From NCBI GenBank assembly GCA_038533575.1, contig JBCAYL010000001.1, forward strand, positions 62,001 to 126,000: 64,000 nucleotides of DNA, written 5' to 3'. The translations under genes were made by a program, and so were the position numbers. The stretch comes from Pseudomonadota bacterium (lineage in GTDB: Bacteria > Pseudomonadota > Alphaproteobacteria > Rhodobacterales > Rhodobacteraceae). The notes below the pieces were generated by a model. That model was not told where the DNA came from and searched no databases. It saw nothing but the letters and a program-made list of their open reading frames with translations. This document shows, piece by piece, positions 16,692-25,627 of the stretch. Each line of letters opens with the position of its first letter. Within the stretch, counting starts at the first letter, position 1.

Positions 16692-18368
16692 ATGGCAAAC
16701 GCATCCATGGAGGAGTTCGAGGCCCTCCTGAACGAAAGCCTCGAAATCGACACGCCGACCGAAGGCTCGGTGGTCAAGGGCAAGGTCATCGCCATCGAAG
16801 CGGGCCAGGCCATCATCGACGTGGGCTACAAGATGGAAGGCCGCGTCGAGCTCAAGGAATTCGCAGAACCCGGTGAAGCGCCCAAGGTCGATGTCGGCGA
16901 CGAGGTGGAGGTCTATCTCCGCGCCGCCGAGAACGCCCGTGGCGAAGCCGTCATCTCCCGCGAGATGGCCCGCCGCGAGGAAGCCTGGGACCGCCTCGAA
17001 AAGGCCTATGCCGCCGAGGAGCGTGTCGAAGGCGCGATCTTCGGACGCGTGAAGGGCGGCTTCACTGTCGATCTCGGCGGTGCCGTGGCCTTCCTGCCCG
17101 GCTCCCAGGTCGACGTCCGCCCCGTGCGTGACGCGGGCCCGCTCATGGGCCTCAAGCAGCCCTTCCAGATCCTCAAGATGGATCGCCGCCGCGGCAACAT
17201 CGTCGTCTCCCGCCGCGCGATCCTCGAAGAGAGCCGCGCCGAGCAGCGCGCAGAGGTCATCGGTAAGCTGGCCGAGGGCGACAATGTCGAGGGTGTCGTC
17301 AAGAACATCACCGAATACGGCGCCTTCGTCGATCTCGGCGGTGTGGACGGTCTCTTGCACGTGACTGACATGGCCTGGCGCCGTGTGAACCATCCCTCCG
17401 AGATCCTGTCGATCGGCGAGACCGTGAAGGTCCAGGTCATCAAGATCAACAAGGAGACGCACCGCATCTCGCTCGGCATGAAGCAGCTGCAGGAAGATCC
17501 GTGGGATCTCGTGGCCGTGAAGTACCCGCTGTCCTCGGTCCACAAGGGCCGCGTCACGAACATCACCGACTACGGTGCCTTCGTGGAGCTCGAGGCGGGC
17601 GTCGAGGGTCTCGTGCACGTCTCCGAAATGTCCTGGACGAAAAAGAACGTCCATCCGGGCAAGATCGTGTCGACGTCGCAAGAGGTCGAAGTAATGGTCC
17701 TCGAGATCGACGGCCAGAAGCGCCGCGTCTCGCTCGGGCTCAAACAGACCCAGCGCAACCCGTGGGAGGTGTTCGAAGAGCAGTTCCCGGTGGGCACGCA
17801 GGTCGAGGGCGAGGTGAAGAACATCACCGAGTTCGGCCTCTTCGTGGGCCTTGAGGGCGACATCGACGGCATGGTGCACCTCTCCGACCTTACCTGGGAA
17901 GGCCGGGGCGAGGATGTCATCGGCGACTACCGCAAGGGCGACGTCGTGCAGGCGGTCGTGTCGGAAGTCGACACCGAGAAGGAGCGCATCTCGCTCTCCA
18001 TCAAGGCGCTGGGCGGTGACCCGTTCCAGGATGCCGTGGGTGGCGTGAAGCGCGGCTCGATCATCACGGTGGAAGTGACCTCCATCGAGGATGGCGGGAT
18101 CGAGGTGACCTACGAGGGGCAGAAGTCCTTCATCCGGCGCTCCGACCTCAGCCGCGACCGTGCCGAGCAGCGCCCCGAGCGCTTCGGCGTGGGCGACAAG
18201 GTGGATGTGCGCGTCACCAATATCGACGCCAAGACCCGCCGTCTCGGTCTCTCGATCAAGGCTCGCGAGATCGCGGAAGAGAAGGAAGCCGTGGAGCAGT
18301 ACGGATCGTCTGATTCCGGCGCGTCCCTCGGCGACATCCTCGGTGCTGCGCTCAAGCAGGACGACTGA
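16692..18368 (+). CDS. rpsA: 30S ribosomal protein S1
   Basis: S1 brings mRNA to the ribosome and melts its 5' structure. The 558-residue product has six S1/OB-fold repeats. The typical signature is visible several times (VKNITEYGAFVDLGGVDGLLHVTDM, VTNITDYGAFVELEAGVEG). The start MANASMEEFEALLNES matches rhodobacterial S1, so the ATG at 16692 is chosen over the frame opening at 16659. The leader has no clear Shine-Dalgarno, as is common for rpsA. A strong terminator follows. Confidence 0.97.
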   Translation: MANASMEEFEALLNESLEIDTPTEGSVVKGKVIAIEAGQAIIDVGYKMEGRVELKEFAEPGEAPKVDVGDEVEVYLRAAENARGEAVISREMARREEAWDRLEKAYAAEERVEGAIFGRVKGGFTVDLGGAVAFLPGSQVDVRPVRDAGPLMGLKQPFQILKMDRRRGNIVVSRRAILEESRAEQRAEVIGKLAEGDNVEGVVKNITEYGAFVDLGGVDGLLHVTDMAWRRVNHPSEILSIGETVKVQVIKINKETHRISLGMKQLQEDPWDLVAVKYPLSSVHKGRVTNITDYGAFVELEAGVEGLVHVSEMSWTKKNVHPGKIVSTSQEVEVMVLEIDGQKRRVSLGLKQTQRNPWEVFEEQFPVGTQVEGEVKNITEFGLFVGLEGDIDGMVHLSDLTWEGRGEDVIGDYRKGDVVQAVVSEVDTEKERISLSIKALGGDPFQDAVGGVKRGSIITVEVTSIEDGGIEVTYEGQKSFIRRSDLSRDRAEQRPERFGVGDKVDVRVTNIDAKTRRLGLSIKAREIAEEKEAVEQYGSSDSGASLGDILGAALKQDD

Positions 18369-18392
18369 TCTCCGACCCTTTGAACAGTGGAG

Positions 18393-18419
18393 AGCCCCGC
18401 GGGAAACCGCGGGGCTTTT
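18393..18419 (+). terminator. Rho-independent terminator of rpsA
   Basis: AGCCCCGCGG (18393-18402) and CCGCGGGGCT (18407-18416) form a perfect 10-bp stem with a GAAA tetraloop, followed by a short T-run. The 227 bases from here to ihfB hold the ihfB promoter region; I see no other feature in it. Confidence 0.92.
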
Positions 18420-18646
18420 GCATGCGCGCGGGCCCGAATCGGACAGGCCCACGGCCCGCGCTGATCGGGGCTCGCGCCCGGCAGACTGGCACACGGCCGT
18501 CTAAGCGCCTGTAAAAGCGTCTTTTCGCGGCGTGAAATCCGCCTGTCGGCCCAGCGGCGTATTTTCGAAAGCCGCGCTTTGTGCCAGAGTGACCGGAATG
18601 GGCCGCGACAGACGGCCGCTGCCTAAGACCACCAGAGGGGGACACC

Positions 18647-18928
18647 ATGATCCGATCGGAACTGATCCAGAAGATCGCGGATGAAAACCCTCACCTTTAC
18701 CAGCGCGACGTGGAACGCCTCGTCTCCACGATATTCGACGAGATCATCGATGCCATGGCCCGGGGCGACCGGGTGGAGCTGCGCGGCTTCGGCGCGTTCT
18801 CGGTCAAGCGGCGCGACGCACGCACCGGCCGCAATCCGCGCACGGGGGAGTCGGTTGCGGTTGAAGAAAAGCACGTGCCGTTCTTTAAGACGGGCAAGCT
18901 GTTGCGTGACCGTCTGAACGGGGCCTGA
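18647..18928 (+). CDS. ihfB: Integration host factor subunit beta
   Basis: IHF-beta pairs with IHF-alpha to bend DNA in the nucleoid, replication and recombination. The 93-residue product is full length and shows the HU/IHF signature [24 protein letters not shown], including the proline at the DNA-intercalating tip. The ATG lies at the end of a GGGGGACACC stretch that supplies the ribosome site. The stop abuts the lapA start. The order rpsA-ihfB-lapA is conserved in proteobacteria. Confidence 0.96.
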   Translation: MIRSELIQKIADENPHLYQRDVERLVSTIFDEIIDAMARGDRVELRGFGAFSVKRRDARTGRNPRTGESVAVEEKHVPFFKTGKLLRDRLNGA

Positions 18929-19288
18929 ATGTTTCGCTATCTTCGCTATCTCGTCCTTGTTGCCATCGCGCTCGTGCTCGTTGTGGTGGCTCTGGCCAAC
19001 CGCGGTTCGGTGACGCTGAACGCGGCGCCAGACTGGCTCTCGGCAGTGCCCGGGCTCGGCATCCTGGAGCTATCAGTGGATCTGCCGCTCTTTCTCGTGA
19101 TCTTCGCGGCGATCGCGGTGGGGGTGATCATCGGCTACGTCTGGGAATGGGCGCGCGAGCACAAGCATCGCGTGGCGATGCGCACCGAGCACCGCGAGAA
19201 CGTGACGCTCAAACGCGAGGTGAAGCGTCTCAAAGGCGAAAAGAACGAGGGCAAGGACGACGTCCTCGCGCTCCTCGACGACGCCTGA
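18929..19288 (+). CDS. lapA: LapA family (DUF1049) inner-membrane protein
   Basis: This is a predicted LapA-like inner-membrane protein of 119 residues. Two membrane segments (about residues 5-23 and 53-73) flank a short periplasmic loop, and a basic, coiled-coil-prone cytoplasmic tail follows ([15 protein letters not shown]). E. coli LapA works with LapB and FtsH to control LpxC and LPS level. No lapB is seen next to it here. The ATG follows directly on the ihfB stop, so the two are translationally coupled. Confidence 0.85.
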   Translation: MFRYLRYLVLVAIALVLVVVALANRGSVTLNAAPDWLSAVPGLGILELSVDLPLFLVIFAAIAVGVIIGYVWEWAREHKHRVAMRTEHRENVTLKREVKRLKGEKNEGKDDVLALLDDA

Positions 19289-19298
19289 GGGCGCATCC

Positions 19299-19940
19299 GT
19301 GACAGCCGAGATCAAGTTTTGCGGGTTCACCCGCCCTGAGGACGTGTCCGCGGCAGTGGCTGCCGGTGCGCGCTATATCGGGCTGAATTTCTACGCGCCT
19401 TCCCCGCGCTCCGTGCCGCCAGGAGCGGCGGAGGCACTGCGCGCGGCGGTGCCCGCGGGCGTGTCCACGGTGGCGCTGGTGGTGGATGCCGATGACGGGG
19501 CTCTCACGCGGATCGTCGGAGAGGCGGCGCCCGACATGCTTCAACTTCACGGTCGCGAAAGCCTCGCTCGGGTCCGCGCGATCCGCACGCGCTTCGGCCT
19601 GCCGGTGATGAAGGCCGTGAGCGTGGCGGATGCGAGCGACCTCGAAAAGATCGAGACCTATGGCGCCGTGGCGGATCGCCTGCTCGTGGACGCGAAACCG
19701 CCCGCGGGTGCGACGCTGCCCGGCGGGAACGGCGTGCCCTTCGATTGGGCGCTGATCTCAGGGATGCGCTGGCCCGTGCCGTGGATGCTCGCGGGCGGGC
19801 TTACGGTGGAGAACGTGGCCGACGCGGTGCGCCTGACGGGCGCGCCGGTGGTGGATCTGGCCTCCGGAGTCGAGACCGCGCCTGGCGTGAAGGATGCGCG
19901 GCTGATGCAGGAGTTCGCGGCGGCTTTAAGAAGGGATTAA
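19299..19940 (+). CDS. trpF: Phosphoribosylanthranilate isomerase
   Basis: TrpF isomerises N-(5'-phosphoribosyl)anthranilate in tryptophan synthesis. The 213-residue TIM barrel has the general-base cysteine in [11 protein letters not shown] and the acidic residue in LLVDAKPP, plus the phosphate-binding end [13 protein letters not shown]. The start is a GTG at 19299, 10 bases after lapA. A small conserved gene and then trpB follow. trpA is not in the window. Confidence 0.94.
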   Translation: MTAEIKFCGFTRPEDVSAAVAAGARYIGLNFYAPSPRSVPPGAAEALRAAVPAGVSTVALVVDADDGALTRIVGEAAPDMLQLHGRESLARVRAIRTRFGLPVMKAVSVADASDLEKIETYGAVADRLLVDAKPPAGATLPGGNGVPFDWALISGMRWPVPWMLAGGLTVENVADAVRLTGAPVVDLASGVETAPGVKDARLMQEFAAALRRD

Positions 19941-19963
19941 CCATCGCCGTGAGAGGGTAAGGT

Positions 19964-20194
19964 ATGTTTCAGCCTGCCTCGCCCCTGGCCCCGGACAAGT
20001 GGCTCGCCAACATCTTTGCCTCCAAAGCCGCCCAAGAGGGGCGTGTTGTCCGACGCAGCCTCGTGGACATCGACAAATACGTGGGCATCGACACCTTCAA
20101 ACGGGAAGTCGCGCGGCGCGGTTATTCGGCGGTGCGAAATGGGGATCAGGTCATCGTCTTCTGCAATAGGCAGCGCATCCAGCGGTTCGTCTAG
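19964..20194 (+). CDS. Small conserved hypothetical protein between trpF and trpB
   Basis: This 76-residue basic soluble protein (FKREVARRGYSAVRNGDQVIVFCNRQ) has no signal peptide or membrane helix. It lies 23 bases after trpF with a weak GAGAGGG ribosome site and probably belongs to the same transcript. I do not recognise a Pfam family. The alternating charge and normal local codon use argue for a real gene. Its place inside the trp block does not show a role in tryptophan synthesis. Confidence 0.7.
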   Translation: MFQPASPLAPDKWLANIFASKAAQEGRVVRRSLVDIDKYVGIDTFKREVARRGYSAVRNGDQVIVFCNRQRIQRFV

Positions 20195-20196
20195 CG

Positions 20197-20243
20197 CAAA
20201 TTCCTTGCGAAGGAATTTGGCAAAACTCTTGGGAAGAGTTTTG
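20197..20243. repeat. Paired-palindrome repeat (after the small trp-linked gene)
   Basis: AAATTCCTT and AAGGAATTT (20198-20206 and 20210-20218) pair around GCG, with an extra C-G outer pair. One base later, CAAAACTCTT and AAGAGTTTTG (20221-20230 and 20234-20243) pair around GGG. This is the same two-palindrome design as at 16311, in the reverse order. It starts 3 bases after the stop of the 76-residue gene and could stabilise or end that transcript. Confidence 0.8.
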
Positions 20244-20414
20244 TGATTCCCCCTGGCCGGCTCAGTATCGGTTGTGACTGTGTGAAAGCTGAGACCGCCC
20301 GGCGTCCAATTCCATTTACAGAGGCTTGGGCGAGGCTCTCGACACGAGAACCAAGGCGCAAATGTTTACACGGGTATCGGTGCCTGCATGGAGGCACGGT
20401 GTCCCGCCCCGAGC

Positions 20415-20461
20415 CCAAAATCCTTCGCAAGGATTTTGGCAAGGCTTTTGGCAAAAGCCTT
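20415..20461. repeat. Paired-palindrome repeat (upstream of trpB)
   Basis: CCAAAATCCTT and AAGGATTTTGG (20415-20425, 20429-20439) pair around CGC. AAGGCTTTT and AAAAGCCTT (20441-20449, 20453-20461) pair around GGC, and a T-run follows. It lies 53 bases before trpB. Between this copy and the one at 20197 there is a further hairpin, GTGCCT/AGGCAC at 20380-20397. The 320-base gap holds these structures and presumably the trpB promoter. Confidence 0.8.
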
Positions 20462-20514
20462 TTCCTCCTCCTGGCGCGACGGTATCACCGGGGCTCCGCA
20501 ACCGAGGACTCCCC

Positions 20515-21762
20515 ATGCCCGAAGATCTCATCAATTCGTTCATGACCGGCCCCGATGAGCAGGGCCGCTTCGGCGCCTTTGGCGGCCGCTTCGTTTCCGA
20601 GACGCTCATGCCGCTCATCCTCGATCTCGAGGCTGAGTACGAGAAGGCGAAGACCGATCAGTCCTTCTGGGACGAGATGAACGATCTCTGGACGCATTAC
20701 GTGGGCCGCCCGAGCCCGCTTTATTTCGCCGAACGCCTGACAGAGCGGCTGGGCGGTGCCAAGATCTACATGAAGCGCGACGAGCTCAATCACACCGGCG
20801 CGCACAAGATCAACAACGTGCTGGGCCAGATCATTCTCGCGCGCCGGATGGGCAAGTCCCGCATCATCGCGGAGACCGGCGCGGGCCAGCACGGCGTGGC
20901 CACGGCGACGGTCTGCGCGAAGTTCGGTCTGAAATGCGTGGTCTACATGGGCGCCCATGACGTCGAGCGGCAGGCACCCAATGTCTTTCGCATGCGGCTC
21001 CTGGGGGCCGAGGTCGTGCCTGTCACGTCAGGGCGCGGCACGCTGAAGGACGCGATGAACGACGCCCTGCGCGACTGGGTCACCAATGTCCGGGACACGT
21101 TCTACTGCATCGGCACAGTCGCCGGCCCGCACCCCTATCCGGCCATGGTGAGGGATTTCCAATCCATCATCGGTAAGGAAACCCGGGAGCAGATGATGGC
21201 CGCCGAGGGCCGTCTGCCGGACACGCTCATCGCCGCCATTGGCGGCGGGTCCAACGCCATGGGCCTCTTCTACCCCTTCCTCGACGAGAAAGACGTGTCG
21301 ATCATCGGCGTGGAAGCGGGCGGCAAGGGCGTCAACGACGACATGGAGCATTGCGCCTCGCTCACCGGCGGACGCCCCGGCGTCCTCCACGGGAACCGCA
21401 CCTATCTTCTGCAGGACGATGACGGCCAGATCCTCGAGGGCTACTCGATCTCGGCGGGTCTCGATTACCCGGGCATCGGGCCCGAGCACAGCTGGCTTCA
21501 CGATATCGGTCGCGCGCAATACGTCTCCATCACCGACCGCGAGGCGCTCGCGGCCTTCCAGCTTTGCTGCGAGACGGAAGGTATCATCCCCGCGCTCGAG
21601 CCCTCCCACGCGCTCGCCCACGTGGAGAAGATCGCGCCCAAGCTCCCGGCCGACCACATCATCTGCATGAACATGTGCGGGCGGGGCGACAAGGACATCT
21701 TCACCGTCGCCAAGGCGCTCGGTTTCGATATGTCCGACACCGAAGGGCGCAGCTTCGACTGA
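20515..21762 (+). CDS. trpB: Tryptophan synthase beta chain
   Basis: TrpB condenses indole and serine to tryptophan with PLP. The 415-residue product has the PLP lysine K98 in [14 protein letters not shown], the phosphate-binding GGGSNAMG motif and the terminal CGRGDKDI motif. The frame is open upstream through the palindromes (from 20326), but the ATG at 20515 begins the conserved [20 protein letters not shown] start. Expression may be separate from trpF, because two hairpin pairs lie between them. Confidence 0.97.
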   Translation: MPEDLINSFMTGPDEQGRFGAFGGRFVSETLMPLILDLEAEYEKAKTDQSFWDEMNDLWTHYVGRPSPLYFAERLTERLGGAKIYMKRDELNHTGAHKINNVLGQIILARRMGKSRIIAETGAGQHGVATATVCAKFGLKCVVYMGAHDVERQAPNVFRMRLLGAEVVPVTSGRGTLKDAMNDALRDWVTNVRDTFYCIGTVAGPHPYPAMVRDFQSIIGKETREQMMAAEGRLPDTLIAAIGGGSNAMGLFYPFLDEKDVSIIGVEAGGKGVNDDMEHCASLTGGRPGVLHGNRTYLLQDDDGQILEGYSISAGLDYPGIGPEHSWLHDIGRAQYVSITDREALAAFQLCCETEGIIPALEPSHALAHVEKIAPKLPADHIICMNMCGRGDKDIFTVAKALGFDMSDTEGRSFD

Positions 21763-21793
21763 GCGCCCTATATCTCGGGTTTATACGTATCAG

Positions 21794-21831
21794 CCGGGGG
21801 GCAGAGGTTACTCTGCCTCCCGGTTTACGTT
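21794..21831 (+). terminator. Probable terminator after trpB
   Basis: A 13-bp stem (21794-21806 with 21811-21823, one G-U pair) with a GTTA loop is followed by TTTACGTTT. It is a strong hairpin with an imperfect U-tract, and it separates trpB from the poly-Asp cassette. Confidence 0.75.
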
Positions 21832-21943
21832 TGGGGACGCTGCGCCGTCTAATCTTCCGGCGGATGGCCCACCTTGGTTCGATCCGCCAGCCTTGTCTGC
21901 ACAGGCCGGGCGCCGTCCGGCACAGACACCGAAAGGACACCCC

Positions 21944-22336
<393 letters not shown>

Positions 22337-22414
22337 GCCGCGGCGCGTCCTACTGTGACGGCAGCCAAGGCCTCGCCCATTCCGGGCGGGGCCGTTTCGT
22401 GGAAAGAAGGGGCC

Positions 22415-22921
22415 ATGCAGAGGTTCTCGATCGCACTCACGCTGGCGCTGGCACTCACCCTCTTCGGAGGGCACAGCCCCGCATCGGCGCAGGAAAGCAT
22501 TCAGGATCAGGTCGTCCGGCAGCTGGGCGCAGCGGGCTATGAGACCATCGAGGTCAGCCGCACGCTCCTCGGCCGTCTGCGTTTTGTCGCCAGCGACGCG
22601 ACACGGCGCCGGGAGATCGTGGTCCATCCCACGACGGGCGCGATCCTCTTCGACCGTCTCACGGATGCCGCGGGCCAGGTCTCGCGGCGCGTCCCGTTAA
22701 GCGACGACGATGACGACGACGATAACGAAGGCGATCCGGGCGGCAGCACCTCCGGCGGCGGCTCCGGATCAGGCAGCGGCACCGGCGGGGAAGGTGCCCG
22801 CGACGACGATAATGACGACGCGGGCGATGATGATGATGGCGACGACGACGATGATGACGACGGCGACGACGATGATGATGACGACGACGGCGACGACGGC
22901 GATGATGATGACGGTGACTGA
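22415..22921 (+). CDS. Exported PepSY-like protein with an Asp/Gly-rich tail
   Basis: This exported protein of 168 residues has a signal peptide at about 1-27 (cleavage after ASAQ region). A single compact domain follows (IQDQVVRQLGAAGYETIEVSRTLLGRLRFVA, RREIVVHPTTGAILFD) that resembles a PepSY domain. The last 70 residues comprise SDDDDDDD, a Gly/Ser linker and a long Asp/Gly tail. The ATG at 22415 is chosen because the signal peptide begins there and GAAAGAAGGGG lies upstream; the frame is open from 22355. PepSY domains are usually exported and linked to peptidase inhibition or sensing. The acidic tail parallels that of the EF-hand neighbour and suggests a shared ligand or partner. Confidence 0.75.
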   Translation: MQRFSIALTLALALTLFGGHSPASAQESIQDQVVRQLGAAGYETIEVSRTLLGRLRFVASDATRRREIVVHPTTGAILFDRLTDAAGQVSRRVPLSDDDDDDDNEGDPGGSTSGGGSGSGSGTGGEGARDDDNDDAGDDDDGDDDDDDDGDDDDDDDDGDDGDDDDGD

Positions 22922-22994
22922 TCACGATGTCCCCTCGCGCGCGACCGCCTGATGGCAGCGTCCGCGACAGGCTAGCCATGCGACAGGGCGCGAG

Positions 22995-23495
22995 ATGAGC
23001 AGGAACGGGCTGATCCTACTTCTTGTCTTCGAGACGGTCTGCGCGGGCTTTTTCCTGTCCGACATCTTCTCGGCCCTCCTGGGTATCCCGCAACTGCCCT
23101 GGCACATCCATGAGCTGGTGGAGATCGGCGCCGCTGTCGGGCTCCTTGTCGGCATCGCCGTGACGGGGCGGCTCTTCATGCTTGGGCAGCGGCGGCAAAA
23201 GGCGGCGGAGGATGCGCTGCGCGCGGCCTCGGGCGCGTTCCACGAGCTCCTCGACGAGCGCTTTGACGAATGGCAATTGACGCCTGCGGAGAGGGACGTG
23301 GCGCTCTTCGTGATCAAGGGGTGTCCCACGGCAGAAATCGCATCTCTGCGCGGGACGTCCGCGGGCACTGTGAAGGCCCAGACCGCTGCGATCTACCGAA
23401 AGAGCGGCGCCGCGAACCGCACCCAGCTCGTCTCGCTTTTCCTCGAGGATCTCATGGATGACGGGCTCCTGACAGGGGCGCGCGGCGGCGGCTGA
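22995..23495 (+). CDS. Membrane-anchored LuxR-type HTH regulator
   Basis: This 166-residue protein has two predicted membrane helices near its N-terminus (about residues 5-26 and 43-63) and a C-terminal GerE/LuxR helix-turn-helix (about 95-155, LTPAERDVALFVIKGCPTAEIASLRGTSAGTVKAQTAAIYRKSG). There is no receiver or autoinducer domain. It could sense something in the membrane or periplasm and control transcription from the membrane. It follows the two acidic exported proteins in the same direction, with a 73-base gap, so regulation of or by that pair is inferred. The start GTG/ATG choice is ATG at 22995, preceded by GGCGCGAG. Confidence 0.75.
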   Translation: MSRNGLILLLVFETVCAGFFLSDIFSALLGIPQLPWHIHELVEIGAAVGLLVGIAVTGRLFMLGQRRQKAAEDALRAASGAFHELLDERFDEWQLTPAERDVALFVIKGCPTAEIASLRGTSAGTVKAQTAAIYRKSGAANRTQLVSLFLEDLMDDGLLTGARGGG

Positions 23496-23581
23496 CCTTC
23501 GCCCATCGGCGCTCCAACCTGGCCGTGGGAGGAACCGAGCTGCCCGTCCCGCCGTTGAATTCACATAGACGGAGGTATTCG

Positions 23582-23845
23582 ATGGCTCAGGACACCCGCG
23601 CCAGCATCAAGGACGAAGACACCTACGACGCCCTGCGAAGCGACGGCTATTCCAAGGAAAGTGCCGCGCGCATCGCCAATGCCCAGGCCAATGACGACAT
23701 GGCTCCTTCCAAGAAGGGCGGCAAGGCATCCCCCTACGAGGATTGGACCCGCGACGCGCTCTACGCGCGCGCTCAAGAGCTCGACATCGAAGGCCGCTCC
23801 GACATGACCAAGGCGGAGCTCATCGACGCGCTCCGCGACACCTGA
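23582..23845 (+). CDS. Small Rho_N-like domain protein
   Basis: This 87-residue hydrophilic protein has two parts. An N-terminal segment (DEDTYDALRSDGYSKESAARIANAQAN) is of the type seen in small DUF7218-like proteins. A C-terminal SAP/Rho_N-like helix-extended-loop-helix follows (WTRDALYARAQELDIEGRSDMTKAELIDALR). Rho_N/SAP folds bind nucleic acid, so a small nucleic-acid-binding or stress protein is possible. The ATG at 23582 follows GGAGG at 23571-23575. The frame extends upstream to 23525 without support. It is 24 bases ahead of the next small gene. Confidence 0.75.
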   Translation: MAQDTRASIKDEDTYDALRSDGYSKESAARIANAQANDDMAPSKKGGKASPYEDWTRDALYARAQELDIEGRSDMTKAELIDALRDT

Positions 23846-23869
23846 CCCCGAAACGGAAAGGACAGACAA

Positions 23870-24064
23870 ATGGGTATCGAAATCGCAGGCCTCGGTGGCC
23901 TCATTCTCCTAGGGCTTAATCTCTGGGCCCTCGTCTCCATCATCGGATCGGCGGAAAGCACTGGCAAGAAGGTGCTATGGTGCCTATTCGTGCTTGTCCT
24001 GCCGGTCATCGGCTTCATCGCGTGGCTTCTCGTGGGGCCGCGGGCGGCCAAGCAGCTCGGCTAG
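23870..24064 (+). CDS. Small PLDc_N-type membrane protein
   Basis: This 64-residue protein has two predicted membrane helices and matches the PLDc_N (phospholipase D nuclease N-terminal) pattern: a first helix, then ...KVLWCLFVLVLPVIGFIAWLLVG. Such free-standing domains are common small inner-membrane proteins of unknown role, some near cell-envelope stress genes. GGAAAGGA precedes the ATG. It converges with the MFS gene on the other strand, 15 bases away. Confidence 0.75.
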   Translation: MGIEIAGLGGLILLGLNLWALVSIIGSAESTGKKVLWCLFVLVLPVIGFIAWLLVGPRAAKQLG

Positions 24065-24079
24065 GCTGCACCGGCGGTG

Positions 24080-25306
24080 TCAGGCGGCCTGGAGCCGCCC
24101 GCCGCCGAGGATCGTCTCGTTCCCCGGCCCCGGATGTCGGGGAATGAGGAGCGACAGGATCAGCGAGACGAGCGCCATCGCTGCCGCGAGCAGGAACACC
24201 GCTTGCGGCGAGGCCAGCCAGAGGTAGCCCAACGCCGCCGGCAGGAAGACCGCCGCGATGTGGTTGATCGTGAATGAGACAGCCGCCGTTGGCGCAATAT
24301 CGCCCGCGCCTGCGATTTTCTGGAAGTAGGTCTTCTTGGCGAGCGCGAGCCCGAAGAAGATGTGGTCGACCACGTAGAGGAAGGCCGCCACCGCCACGCC
24401 CCAGCTGAAATAGTAGAGCCCGCCATAGGCGAGGAAGACGAGCGCGAGACCGGTATATTCGAACGCCAGCGTGTTGCGTTCGCCGAAGCGGGCAACGGCC
24501 CGCCCGAGCAGGGGGGCCACGATGATATTAACCACGAGGTTGATAAGGTAGAGCGCCGTCACCTCGTGCACCTCGAAGCCGAATTTCTCCACCATCATGA
24601 AGCCCGCGAAGACGACGAAGATCTGACGCCGCGCTCCGGCCATGAATTCCAGCGCGTAGTAAAGCCAGTAACGGCGGCGCAGCACCATCTGCTTGAGCTG
24701 CGGCGTGGGGGCTTCGATCTGTGGGAAGGCCACGAAGCAATAGGCCGCGATGGCGATCGTGAGGCCGCCCGCGGCCACGTAGACCGTGTTGTACGACAGC
24801 CCCAACGCCTCCCAAGTGAGCACGATGGCGACATAGGCCACGAAGGTCGCCGCTGATCCGGCTGCCAGAAGCCAGCCCAGCACCTGCGGCGCGCGCTCCT
24901 TTTCCAGCCACTGGAGCTGGAGGGATTGATTGGCCGTCTCGTAGTAGTGGAAGCCGATGGAGCTGAGGAGCGTGATCGTGAGGATCCCGCCGAGCGAGGG
25001 GAATTGCGCGGTGAGCGCGGTGGCGATGCCGAGGACGACGAGCATCACGAGCGCCAGCACCTGCTCCCGGATGAAGACGATGAGCGCGATGACGAGCACC
25101 GCGAGAAGGCCCGGCACCTCGCGCACGGTATGCAGCCAGCCGATATCGGCGCCGTCGAAATCGGCCATCTCGATGACGAAGTTGTTGAGAAGCGCGGACC
25201 AGACCGAGAAGGAGAGCGGCATGGCGATCGCCATGAGCACGAGCAGCGCCTCCGGGCGGCGCCAGATCGGACCCGCGCGGGCCTCGGAGAGCGGTTGGAA
25301 ACGCAT
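24080..25306 (-). CDS. MFS transporter
   Basis: This major facilitator superfamily protein of 408 residues has about 12 predicted membrane helices. No substrate motif is recognised, and the typical loop 2-3 GxxxDRxGRR signature is weak. A cytosolic loop with LKQMVLRRRYWLYYALEF separates the two halves. The gene reads toward the PLDc_N gene and shares no operon with it. The 5' region lies in the 321-base gap ending at 25627. Confidence 0.8.
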   Translation of the reverse strand: MRFQPLSEARAGPIWRRPEALLVLMAIAMPLSFSVWSALLNNFVIEMADFDGADIGWLHTVREVPGLLAVLVIALIVFIREQVLALVMLVVLGIATALTAQFPSLGGILTITLLSSIGFHYYETANQSLQLQWLEKERAPQVLGWLLAAGSAATFVAYVAIVLTWEALGLSYNTVYVAAGGLTIAIAAYCFVAFPQIEAPTPQLKQMVLRRRYWLYYALEFMAGARRQIFVVFAGFMMVEKFGFEVHEVTALYLINLVVNIIVAPLLGRAVARFGERNTLAFEYTGLALVFLAYGGLYYFSWGVAVAAFLYVVDHIFFGLALAKKTYFQKIAGAGDIAPTAAVSFTINHIAAVFLPAALGYLWLASPQAVFLLAAAMALVSLILSLLIPRHPGPGNETILGGGRLQAA

Positions 25307-25627
25307 GCCCCCGGCTTAGGCTTATCTCGGGGCGAAGGAAAGGCGCGCGCTGCGGGGGGATGTGATTGCTTCTTCGAAGCAGCGTGGCCACGCCGCCAGA
25401 CGGATAGGTCGAGCAACCATGGCGGGCAGGACGGGACAGACGCTCGCCGATAGGATGATGCGGACCTGACTTTTCAGCGCCCGTCCTGTAGTCTTTGACA
25501 TGCTGCGCGGGAGCAATTTCGCTCCGACCCGGACGCGGCAGGCCCGGCCCATCCCAGCGGGCCCTCCCCAGCGGGCCCCGGGCAGCCGGGCAGATTTTGC
25601 AATGACGATTATTTCGAGGACCAGACC
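25307..25627. other. Intergenic region between the MFS and lipase-like genes
   Basis: This 321-base divergent gap holds a small hairpin TGCTTC/GAAGCA around TTC (25367-25381), and a tandem duplication of CCCAGCGGGCCC (25553-25564 and 25567-25578). GAGGA at about 25616 is the ribosome site of the next gene. The promoters of both flanking genes must lie here, but no clear -35/-10 pair is seen. I see no gene. Confidence 0.5.

Noticed and set aside
16107-18494. A 795-codon minus-strand open frame
   Set aside because: It is the shadow of rpsA and the end of the DUF2130 gene. The product has no recognisable motif and is His/Asp/Leu-rich.
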